Shown here: piece after piece, positions 1-5,562 of the stretch
Position numbering within the stretch: the first letter of the stretch is position 1
Layout of the letters: each line of letters starts with the position of its first letter
DNA from: Pseudomonadota bacterium
Lineage (GTDB): Bacteria; Pseudomonadota; Alphaproteobacteria; Acetobacterales; Acetobacteraceae
Assembly: GCA_023390705.1 (NCBI GenBank)
Contig: JAEWCI010000188.1
Location: 1-5,901 of the forward strand
DNA: 5,901 bases
Reading direction: 5' to 3'
The notes under the pieces: generated by a model
Databases searched by the model: none
What the model was told of the DNA's origin: nothing
What the model saw: the letters and a program-made list of their open reading frames with translations, nothing else
Translations under genes and position numbers: made by a program

Positions 1-43
1 CAGGCGCGCGGAACCGCATGAGCCGTCAGGCGCGCGGAACCGC
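1..43. repeat. Two-copy 17-bp direct repeat at the left end
   Basis: The 17-mer CAGGCGCGCGGAACCGC occurs at 1-17 and again, identically, at 27-43, giving a 26-bp period with a 9-10 bp spacer. The first copy begins at base 1, so more copies may lie to the left. I see no gene here: the short open frames have no start context and no recognisable protein. It could be the edge of an intergenic tandem repeat or a low-complexity GC tract. Two copies are too few to assign a role. Confidence 0.6.
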
Positions 44-96
44 GCGACGCGGCGCGGCCAAGCCACCGGAGGCGGTGCCGGCGACTGGGGACGCCC

Positions 97-112
97 TGGT
101 ATGTCTATACAA
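97..112. promoter_or_regulatory. Candidate GntR-type operator palindrome
   Basis: TGGTAT-GTCT-ATACAA is an imperfect inverted repeat. The arms match at 5 of 6 positions, and the inner GTAT/ATAC arms match perfectly. It is an AT-rich island in very GC-rich DNA, 54 bp beyond the stop codon of the Bug-type binding protein. Palindromes of the form TTGTAT...ATACAA are typical operators of GntR-family regulators, which often sit beside Bug and acyl-CoA catabolic genes. No regulator gene is visible, so the regulated gene would lie left of the window. The assignment is inferred from a single site. Confidence 0.3.
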
Positions 113-165
113 AGGCGCGCCGGGATGACCCCTGCTTTCCTCCCCGCCGCCTCCCGCCCTTTCGC

Positions 166-1128
166 TCAGTCCAGCCGGATCTCCCGTTCCCGCACCAGCG
201 GCGCCCACAGCGCGAGATCCTCGGCCATGGCGCGGTCCAGTGCCGCCGGTCCCTCGCCGATGATGCGGGTGGCGAGCGGCCGCATCCGGTCCAGCAGCCA
301 GGGGTCCTTCGCCGTCTCGATGATGGCGCGGCTCATGCCCTCCACCGCCGCCGGCGCCATGCCGGGCGGGCCCCAGATGCCATGGAAGGCATAGGCGACG
401 AAGCCCGGATAGTATTGCTTCATCAGCGGCACGCCCGGCAGTTCCGGTTCCGGGTCATGGCCGAGGATGGCGAGCGCCCGCACCTTGGCATCCGGCCCGC
501 GGGTCAGGGTCACGGCCAATGCCATCGGCTCGAAGCAGAGCTGCACCTGGCCGGAGATCAGCTCGTTGCGCGGGGTCTGGCGGTGCGGCACGTGCAGCAG
601 CTCGATCCCGGCATGGCGCTTCAGCAACTCGCCCGAGAGATGGGAGAAGGTGCCGGGGCCGGCGGTGCCGTGGGCGAGGCCGCCCGGCCGGCTCTTCGCC
701 AGGGCGACGAATTCCGGCACGTCGCGCGCCGGCAGCCCCGATGGCACCAGCATGACGAAGGGCGTGTCCGACACCAGCGCCACCCGCGTCATGCGGTCCG
801 GGTCATAGGGCAGGCGGCGGAAGAGCAGGCGGTTCAGCGTGACCAGCTGGTTGTAGCCGAACAGCATGGTGTAGCCGTCCGGCGGGGAATTCATGGCGCC
901 CTCCGTGCCGATGATGCCGGAGGCGCCGGGGCGGTTCTCCACCAGCACGGACTGGCCGAGCCTTTCCGTCAGCCGCTGCGCCCAGAGGCGGGAGAGGATG
1001 TCCGGGTTGCCGCCGGGACCGCCGGGCATGATGAGCCGCACCGCCCGTTCCGGCCAGGCGGCGGCGCGTGCCCTCAAGGGGGCCAACAGGGGCAGGGCGC
1101 TGGCGCCCAGCAGGGTTCTGCGCCGCAT
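166..1128 (-). CDS. Bug/TctC-family tripartite tricarboxylate transporter substrate-binding protein
   Basis: Predicted periplasmic solute-binding protein of 320 residues, the normal size for the Bug (TctC) family. These proteins capture carboxylates or other small organic acids for TTT transporters or for sensing. The N-terminus MRRRTLLGASALPLLAPLRARA is an export signal with an RRR start (Tat-like), probably cleaved near residue 23. The mature part opens with the family signature WPERAVRLIMPGGPGG (25-40), followed by LGQSVLVENRPGASG (57-71) and PPDGYTMLFG (82-91). The ATG has a good Shine-Dalgarno GGGAGG about 9 nt upstream. No TctA or TctB membrane subunits are present, so this is an orphan binding protein as far as the window shows. 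It is divergent from the SDR/acyl-CoA dehydrogenase/ligase genes, which suggests it captures their substrate. The ligand cannot be read from sequence. Confidence 0.93.
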   Translation of the reverse strand: MRRRTLLGASALPLLAPLRARAAAWPERAVRLIMPGGPGGNPDILSRLWAQRLTERLGQSVLVENRPGASGIIGTEGAMNSPPDGYTMLFGYNQLVTLNRLLFRRLPYDPDRMTRVALVSDTPFVMLVPSGLPARDVPEFVALAKSRPGGLAHGTAGPGTFSHLSGELLKRHAGIELLHVPHRQTPRNELISGQVQLCFEPMALAVTLTRGPDAKVRALAILGHDPEPELPGVPLMKQYYPGFVAYAFHGIWGPPGMAPAAVEGMSRAIIETAKDPWLLDRMRPLATRIIGEGPAALDRAMAEDLALWAPLVREREIRLD

Positions 1129-1137
1129 GGCGTCTTT

Positions 1138-1143
1138 CCTCCC
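1138..1143 (-). promoter_or_regulatory. Ribosome binding site of the Bug-type protein
   Basis: On the minus strand this reads GGGAGG, 9 nt before the ATG at 1128. It supports that start over any internal methionine and agrees with a complete signal peptide beginning there. Confidence 0.75.
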
Positions 1144-1321
1144 ATGGCCTGCGTCTGCCGCGCAGGGGAGGGAAGGCTAGCCCGGTCCTGGCGGGAGCGG
1201 GGAGGGGAAAACGCCCCCGCATTGCATCACGTCATAGGCCCTGGCCGGCGCGCGATATTCCCGCCCCGGCCCGATCTGCCCTAGCATCACCGCAAGGCCG
1301 GCATCAGCGGCGCATCGGAAA

Positions 1322-1327
1322 GGGAGG
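1322..1327 (+). promoter_or_regulatory. Ribosome binding site of the SDR gene
   Basis: GGGAGG lies 9 nt before the ATG at 1337 and 15 nt before a second in-frame ATG at 1343, so it favours 1337 as the start. The 208-bp gap to the divergent Bug gene must hold the promoters for both directions. I could not pick out a convincing -35/-10 pair in it. Confidence 0.75.
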
Positions 1328-1336
1328 TATCGGACC

Positions 1337-2110
1337 ATGGACATGCAGATCGCCGGCAAGCGCGTGCTGGTCACCGGCGGCTCGAAGGGCATCGGGCTCG
1401 CCTGCGGCGCGGCCTTCGCCGCCGAGGGCTGCGACGTCATCCTCGCCTCGCGCGATGCCGCGGCGCTGGAAAAGGCGGCGGCCGGCATCCGCGCCCGGCA
1501 CAATGTGAACGTCACCACCTACCCGGCCGATCTTTCCGACGCGGCGCAGCGCGAGGCGATGCACCGGGCGCATCCGGATATCGACATCCTGGTGAACAAT
1601 GCCGGCGCCATCCCCGGCGGCACCATCCACGACATTTCCCTGGCGCGCTGGCAGGAAGCCTGGTCGCTGAAGGTCTTCGGCTACATCCATCTCTGCCAGC
1701 TCTACCTGCCGGGGATGGAGGCGAAGGGCGCCGGGGTCATCGTCAACATCATCGGCATGGCGGGGCGGGCGCCGCGGGCCGACTACATCTGCGGCGCCGC
1801 CGGCAATGCCGCGCTCATCGCCTTCACCGGCGCGCTGGGCGGGCGCAGCACGGACAAGGGGGTGCGGGTGGTCGGCATCTCCCCCGGCGCCACCATGACG
1901 GACCGCATCGTCACCCTCTCGAAGACCCGGGCCAAGGCGCGGCTGGGCGACGAGAACCGCTGGCAGGAGATGCTGAGCAACCTCTCGCTCGGCCGGGCCG
2001 GCAAGCCGGAGGAGATCGCCGACCTGGCGGTGTTCTGCGCCAGCCCGCGCGGCGGCTATCTTTCCGGCAGCACGCTGGACGTGGATGCGGGGGCGCAGTT
2101 CCGAAGTTGA
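1337..2110 (+). CDS. SDR-family oxidoreductase, divergent subfamily lacking the N-S-Y-K tetrad
   Basis: Short-chain dehydrogenase/reductase-like protein of 257 residues, the classical SDR length, with one Rossmann domain. The nucleotide-binding signature TGGSKGIG is at 13-20, the acidic D65 follows a beta strand, NNAG is at 87-90 and a PG motif (ISPGATMTDR) lies after strand 6. The catalytic positions are unusual. The usual tetrad Asn is K112 (in LKVFGY), the Ser is G140 (in VNIIGMAG), the Tyr is G153 and the Lys is N157 (in YICGAAGNAAL). From memory this YICG..GNAAL pattern marks a known SDR subgroup of the PRK06125 type, so it is probably a subfamily trait, not decay. The cofactor fold is intact, but ordinary SDR chemistry is doubtful. 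The gene is divergent from the Bug gene and 138 bp before the acyl-CoA dehydrogenase, same strand, so it is likely co-functional. Its substrate is unknown. Confidence 0.9.
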   Translation: MDMQIAGKRVLVTGGSKGIGLACGAAFAAEGCDVILASRDAAALEKAAAGIRARHNVNVTTYPADLSDAAQREAMHRAHPDIDILVNNAGAIPGGTIHDISLARWQEAWSLKVFGYIHLCQLYLPGMEAKGAGVIVNIIGMAGRAPRADYICGAAGNAALIAFTGALGGRSTDKGVRVVGISPGATMTDRIVTLSKTRAKARLGDENRWQEMLSNLSLGRAGKPEEIADLAVFCASPRGGYLSGSTLDVDAGAQFRS

Positions 2111-2237
2111 ATCGGTCGCCGCTGGCCCGCGCTTCCGGCGAGGCGCGGGACCTTTGTATCGGGATGGGCGCCTTCCAGCGCCAGGGGGGCTTGCCGGCGG
2201 GCCGATTTCCGGCTGCTTTCCAGGCAAGTCTTACCAC

Positions 2238-2243
2238 AGGAAG
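2238..2243 (+). promoter_or_regulatory. Ribosome binding site of the acyl-CoA dehydrogenase gene
   Basis: AGGAAG ends 5 nt before the ATG at 2249. It fixes the start at 2249, and the protein then begins MEFRLTDAQRQM, the usual opening helix of acyl-CoA dehydrogenases. A downstream ATG at 2338 lies in the other frame and is not the start. Confidence 0.7.
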
Positions 2244-2248
2244 CGCCC

Positions 2249-3414
2249 ATGGAATTCCGTCTCACCGATGCCCAGCGGCAGATGATCGGCAGCGTGCGTG
2301 AGCTTGCCCAGGGCGAGTTCCGCCAGCGCGCCATGAAGTGGATGGACGGCACCTTCCCCTGGGAGAACATGCGCGACCTGGCCAAGCTGGGCGTGCTGGG
2401 CATGACGGTGCCGGAGGAATATGGCGGCCTCGGCCTGCCGGTCTTCGAGACGGCGCTGATCCTGGAGGAGATCGCCAAGGTCTGCTACCCCACCGCCATG
2501 GCGGTGCTGGCGAGGCCGGGGTGCAGACCCGCGTCATCAGCCACTACGCGCCGGAAAGCATCAAGCAGCGCATCCTGCCCGCGGTGTGCAGCGGCGACTG
2601 CATCCTCTCCATCTGCATGACGGAGCCGCATGCCGGCACCGACGTGGCCAACTACCGCACCAATGCCGTCCGCAGGGGCGACCGCTGGGTCATCAACGGC
2701 ACCAAGACATTGATCAGCCGCGCCGAGGAAGCCGGCATGTTCGTGGTCTTCACCCGCATCGAGGGCAAGCCGGGGCGCGAGGGCATCGGCTGCGTGGTGA
2801 TCGAGCGCGGCACGCCCGGGCTGGAGGTGACCGGCACCTACCACACCATGGGCGGCGAGAACCTGCACGAGGTGCAGTTCAACGACCTGGAAGTGCCGGA
2901 CGAGAACATCGTCATCCGCCAGGACGGCTTCAAGAAATTGCTCAACGCCTTCAACACCCAGCGCTGCCTGAACCCCAGCATCTCCCTGGGCCTGGCGGAA
3001 GGCGCCTTCGACGAGGCGGTGAAATACGTCCGCGAACGCACGATCTTCGGCAAGCCGATCGGCGACTTCCAGGGCATCCGCTGGAAGCTGGCCGACATGT
3101 ACAAGGACATCGAGGCGGCGCGCGGGCTGCTCTACCGCGCCTGCTGGACCGCCAACCCGTTCCCTGATCCCTTCCTGGCCGCCACCGCCAAGATCTTCAC
3201 CAACGAGATGGCGATCCGCGTGACGAACGAGGCCGTGCAGGTGCATGGCGGCTTCGGCTTCACCGACGAATACCCGGTCTCGCGCCTCTATCGCGGCGCG
3301 CGGTACGGCAGCCTGGGCGGCGGCGCGTCGGAGACGCTGCGCGACCTGATCGGCAAGCGCATCCTGAACGGCGACCTGCCGGCGGATGGCATCCTCGGCA
3401 TGGGCCGCTTCTGA
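2249..3414 (+). CDS. Acyl-CoA dehydrogenase (FadE-like), interrupted by a one-base frameshift
   Basis: FAD flavoenzyme that would introduce a trans-2,3 double bond into an acyl-CoA and pass electrons to ETF. The first 87 codons are in the frame of 2249; the rest, to the TGA at 3412-3414, is in the next frame. CTGGCGAGGCC at 2507-2517 reads naturally as CTG-GGC-GAG-GCC if one G is restored at 2509-2510. That yields a full-length 388-residue protein joined as AVLGEAGVQTRV. Domains (restored numbering): helical N-domain 1-~118; beta domain with the substrate/FAD motif TEPHAGTD (125-132) and INGTKTLISR; C-terminal helical domain with RERTIFGKPIGDFQG (262-276), VHGGFGFTDEYP (332-343) and GGGASETLRDLIGKR (357-371). 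Uncorrected, translation would stop at 2620 after 123 residues. The catalytic Glu is not at either usual place (Q238, G358). The TGA overlaps the next ATG by one base. Substrate unknown. The indel may be a sequencing error. Confidence 0.9.
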
Positions 3415-4517
3415 TGCTGCTGGTGGAAGCGGACGGCAAGGCGCTGTTCCGGCAATACGGCATCCCCGTGCCGGCGGGGGAGGTGGTGCGTGACGCCGCC
3501 TGGCAGCCGCCGCAGGGCCCGCGGGTGGTGAAGGCGCAGGTCACGGTGGGGGGCCGCGGCAAGGCGGGTGGCGTGGCGCTGACCCGCGACGCGGCGGAAA
3601 CCACGGCGGCGCTGAAGCGCATCCTCGGCGGCAGCATCAAGGGCCACCAGGTCCATGCCTGCCTGGTGGAGGCGCCGGCCAGTGGCCGCGAATGCTACCT
3701 TTCGCTGATGGTGGATGCCGAGGCCGGGGCGGTGCGCGTCACCTTCATCCCCGAAGGCGGGGTGGAGGTGGAAAGCCATGCCCTGACGCCCGCCATGACC
3801 CGGCTCTGCGCGCCGGAAGCCGCCGCCATCGAGGCCGCTTTGGCGGCGCTGACCGGGGAGCCGGCGGTGCGCGCAATCGGCGCCGCCCTGGCCCGGCTCT
3901 TCCTGGAACAGGAGCTGATGCTGGCGGAGATCAACCCGCTCTTCCTCGGCCCACAGGGCGCGGTGGCAGGGGATGCGAAACTGGTGCTGGACGGCAACGC
4001 CCTGCACCGCCAGCCCGGGCAGGAGAAGCTGCTGCGCGCCAATGCCGCGCTCTACCCCGACGCGCTGCGCAAGCTGGACGAAGGCTTCGACTATGTGGAG
4101 CTGGACGCCCAGGGCGGCATCGGCCTCATCACCACCGGCGCCGGGCTTTCCATGATGCTGGTGGACGAGCTTTCGGCGCGCGGCGCCCGGCCCATCAACT
4201 TCCTCGATATCCGCACCGGCCAGTTGCGCGGCAGCCCGGCGCGGCTGATCCGGGTGCTGGACTGGTTGTCGGAGCATCCCTCGCTGAAGGTGCTTTTCGT
4301 CAACATCTTCGCCGGCATCACCGACCAGCGGGAATTCGCGAAACTGCTGGCCGAGGCCCTGAAGGCGCAGCCGACGCGCGGCGTGCCGGTGGTGGCGCGG
4401 CTGGTCGGCAACGGCTCCGAGGAGGCCCGCGCCTGGCTGGCGCAGGAACGCCCGGACATCACCATTTTCGAGGATCTTGAGGGCGCGATCGCCCGCGTCG
4501 CGGAGTTGGCGGCATGA
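3414..4517 (+). CDS. ADP-forming acyl-CoA ligase beta subunit (SucC-like, ATP-grasp)
   Basis: Beta subunit of a succinyl-CoA synthetase-type NDP-forming acid:CoA ligase, 367 residues against about 388 for E. coli SucC. An ATP-grasp domain fills the first ~225 residues: nucleotide-binding K40 in VVKAQVTVGGRGKAGG (38-53, with the GRG loop 47-49), E86, the metal-site motif AEINPL (171-176) and D187 in GDAKLVLDGNALHRQ. The C-terminal ligase domain carries GIGLITTGAGLSM (235-247), INFLDIRTGQ (261-270) and VNIFAGIT (296-303). The sequence differs from housekeeping SucC (for example LDIRTGQ in place of LDVGGG), which suggests a pathway-specific ligase such as those for malate, other dicarboxylates or branched acids. 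The exact acid is not readable. Start and stop overlap both neighbours (TGATG before, ATGA after), a sign of translational coupling in one operon. Its partner alpha subunit follows immediately but is cut short. Confidence 0.9.
   Translation: MLLVEADGKALFRQYGIPVPAGEVVRDAAWQPPQGPRVVKAQVTVGGRGKAGGVALTRDAAETTAALKRILGGSIKGHQVHACLVEAPASGRECYLSLMVDAEAGAVRVTFIPEGGVEVESHALTPAMTRLCAPEAAAIEAALAALTGEPAVRAIGAALARLFLEQELMLAEINPLFLGPQGAVAGDAKLVLDGNALHRQPGQEKLLRANAALYPDALRKLDEGFDYVELDAQGGIGLITTGAGLSMMLVDELSARGARPINFLDIRTGQLRGSPARLIRVLDWLSEHPSLKVLFVNIFAGITDQREFAKLLAEALKAQPTRGVPVVARLVGNGSEEARAWLAQERPDITIFEDLEGAIARVAELAA
4502..4505 (+). promoter_or_regulatory. Ribosome binding site of the SucD-like gene
   Basis: GGAG inside the end of the beta-subunit gene, 8 nt before the ATG at 4514. 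With the 4-base ATGA overlap it supports this start and coupled synthesis of the two ligase subunits. Confidence 0.6.
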
Positions 4518-4636
4518 ACATCCTGGCCGAACTCTCCGGCGCCACGCCGGTGCTGATCCAGGGCGCCAGCGGGCGCATGGGCCGCAGCCACACGCGGCTG
4601 ATGCGCGCCTATGGCACCAATATCGTCGCCGGCACG
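4514..4636 (+). CDS. ADP-forming acyl-CoA ligase alpha subunit (SucD-like), 3'-truncated at the junction
   Basis: Only the first ~41 codons survive. They read as the start of a SucD-type CoA-binding Rossmann domain: TPVLIQGASGRMG (11-23) corresponds to the CoA-binding loop of E. coli SucD (VICQGFTGSQG), and YGTNIVAGT (33-41) to YGTKMVGGV. A complete alpha subunit is about 290 residues and carries the phosphohistidine in its C-terminal half, which is absent. After about codon 41 the expected PGKGG-type continuation is replaced by sequence that is antisense to an aminotransferase gene. The frame stays open to 5494 and would give a 326-residue hybrid, but the added part resembles no protein. With the beta subunit this would form the acid-activating ligase. 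Family assignment is good despite the short length because of its position. Confidence 0.8.
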
Positions 4637-4637
4637 G
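4628..4637. other. Chimeric junction between two unrelated genome segments
   Basis: Left of here the plus strand codes for a SucD-like protein; right of here the minus strand codes for an AlaA-type aminotransferase. Both gene fragments are recognisable up to this point and neither past it. GCCGGC (4628-4633), and probably up to GCCGGCACGG, fits both genes: it is Ala-Gly in SucD-like (codons 39-40) and lies within ...Tyr-Arg-Ala-Gly in AlaA (codons 247-250). GC content drops to the right. There is no mobile element, target duplication or att-like sequence. An in-vitro or assembly chimera is the simplest explanation. Confidence 0.8.
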
Positions 4638-5377
4638 TAGCCGCAGGAGCGGTAATTCTTGGACAAGCCATTGAGCGTGATGAACAGCACGTCATCGGCC
4701 AGCGAGGCAATCGAGGTGTGCTTGTTGCCGTCGTACAGCACCTTGTCGTAGATCTCGTCGGCAAACACCACCAATTGATGCTGGCGGGCCAGTTCGACGA
4801 TCTGCAGCAGCAATTCATCCGGGTACAGCGCGCCGGTCGGATTATTGGGATTGATGACGACGATGGCGCGGGTGTTGGCGTTGATCTTCTTGCGGATGTC
4901 GTCGATATCAGGCAACCAGCCAGACTGCTCGTCACAGACATAGTGCACCGGCTTGCCGCCGGAAAGACTGACCGCCGCCGTCCACAGGGGATAGTCGGGC
5001 GCAGGCACCAGTACTTCGTCGCCGGTATTGAGCAGGGCCTGCATGCTCATCACGATCAACTCGGAAGCGCCGTTGCCGAGGTAGACATCGTCGATGGTGA
5101 CGCCGTCGATGTGCTTTTCCTGGGTGTACTGCATCACCGCCTTGCGCGGCGCGAACAGCCCCTTGGAATCGGTATAGCCCGAGGCGTTGCCGAGGTTGCG
5201 GATCATGTCCTGGACGATTTCCTCGGGCGCTTCAAAGCCAAACACGGCGAGGTTGCCGATGTTGAGCTTGATGATTTTGTGACCGTCCTCCTCCATTTGC
5301 CTGGCCTTGTCGAGCACGGGCCCACGAATGTCGTAGCAGACGTCGGCAAGCTTGTTGGATTTCTGGATGGTTCGCAC
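4628..5377 (-). CDS. Alanine aminotransferase (AlaA-type, PLP-dependent), 3'-truncated at the junction
   Basis: Class I/II PLP aminotransferase that would interconvert pyruvate plus glutamate with alanine plus 2-oxoglutarate in the cytoplasm. About 250 of an expected ~405-410 residues are present. It closely follows E. coli AlaA as I remember it: CYDIRGPV (14-21), KLNIGN (37-42), GYTDSKGLF (67-75), GNGASELI (101-108), VPAPDYPLWTAAVSLS (124-139), INPNNPTGA (175-183), FADEIYDK (205-212) and the PLP lysine K240 in LNGLSKNYR. Homology ends at YRAG (247-250), where Trp should follow. The C-terminal third, including the late Arg that binds substrate carboxylate, is missing. GTG at 5377 is chosen because AAGGA lies 6 nt upstream and the family starts near (M/V)RTIQKS; the frame is open further upstream to an ATG at 5425, but that extension is unlike the family. 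Base composition is lower in GC than in the left part. In Burkholderiales this gene commonly precedes hom and thrC, which would lie beyond the junction. Confidence 0.92.
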
Positions 5378-5383
5378 GGGGAG

Positions 5384-5388
5384 TCCTT
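5384..5388 (-). promoter_or_regulatory. Ribosome binding site of alaA, deciding a GTG start
   Basis: On the minus strand AAGGA ends 6 nt before GTG at 5377. This decides for the GTG start over the upstream in-frame ATG at 5425, whose leader (proline- and arginine-rich) has no family counterpart. Confidence 0.65.
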
Positions 5389-5469
5389 CGGTTTGGGGGC
5401 GCTGGCAAGGCGGCGCGCGCGGCAAAGATGGTTGCGGCCTTGCGGATGTTGCATCGCGATAAGCCGTCC

Positions 5470-5498
5470 ATTGTGCCGAATGCGCACCGTTTAATCAA
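5470..5498 (-). promoter_or_regulatory. Candidate sigma-70 promoter for alaA
   Basis: On the minus strand TTGATT (5498-5493) and CACAAT (5475-5470) are separated by exactly 17 nt. They point at the alaA GTG start, leaving an untranslated leader of about 85 nt. The match is 4 of 6 at each hexamer by eye. There is no experimental support, but the position in the divergent intergenic region is right. Confidence 0.4.
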
Positions 5499-5529
5499 TC
5501 GCCCGCGGCCGTGTCCGAATGGGAAAAGG

Positions 5530-5535
5530 TACAAT
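5530..5535 (+). promoter_or_regulatory. Candidate -10 box for the Mth938-like gene
   Basis: TACAAT on the plus strand lies 27 nt before the ATG at 5563, in a position consistent with a short leader. No good -35 hexamer is seen 17 nt upstream (GGCCGT), so this is only a weak promoter call. Confidence 0.3.
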
Positions 5536-5562
5536 GCCGGGTTTTGGGAAGCCCCTGCCGCC

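Noticed and set aside
2..394. Open plus-strand frames at the left edge (frame 2 to 394, frame 3 to the TGA at 126-128) as the tail of an upstream gene
   Set aside because: No recognisable protein, runs into or against the Bug gene, and composition is that of a shadow frame. A gene tail cannot be excluded but is not supported.
382..1284. 300-codon plus-strand open frame opposite the Bug gene
   Set aside because: It is antisense to a clearly recognised gene, His/Gln/Arg-rich in the way GC-rich shadow frames are, and matches no family.
2151..2166. CCTTTGTAT copy upstream of the acyl-CoA dehydrogenase, resembling the palindrome near 97-112
   Set aside because: Only a 9-base match on one arm; the second half-site (ATACCA) is absent, so a shared operator is not supported.
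1304..2227. 307-codon minus-strand open frame opposite the SDR gene
   Set aside because: It is the shadow of the SDR gene. Its sequence is Ala/Gly/Arg/Asp-rich without motifs, and the plus strand has a full SDR with a good ribosome binding site.
2190..2228. Inverted repeat CTTGCC...GGCAAG with nested GCCGG...CCGGC between SDR and acyl-CoA dehydrogenase
   Set aside because: The stems are short, the outer loop is 27 nt and no T-run follows, so it does not support a terminator or riboswitch.
3288..4277. 329-codon minus-strand open frame opposite the acyl-CoA dehydrogenase and SucC-like genes
   Set aside because: It spans the antisense of two real, overlapping genes and shows no protein family features; GC-rich codon bias explains the lack of stops.
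5378..5425. Longer alaA start at ATG 5425 (16 extra residues)
   Set aside because: The extension is unlike the family N-terminus and the strong AAGGA site serves the GTG at 5377.
4514..5494. A 326-residue SucD-containing fusion as a new protein or system
   Set aside because: Everything after ~codon 41 is the exact antisense of a well-conserved aminotransferase gene; it is a by-product of the junction.
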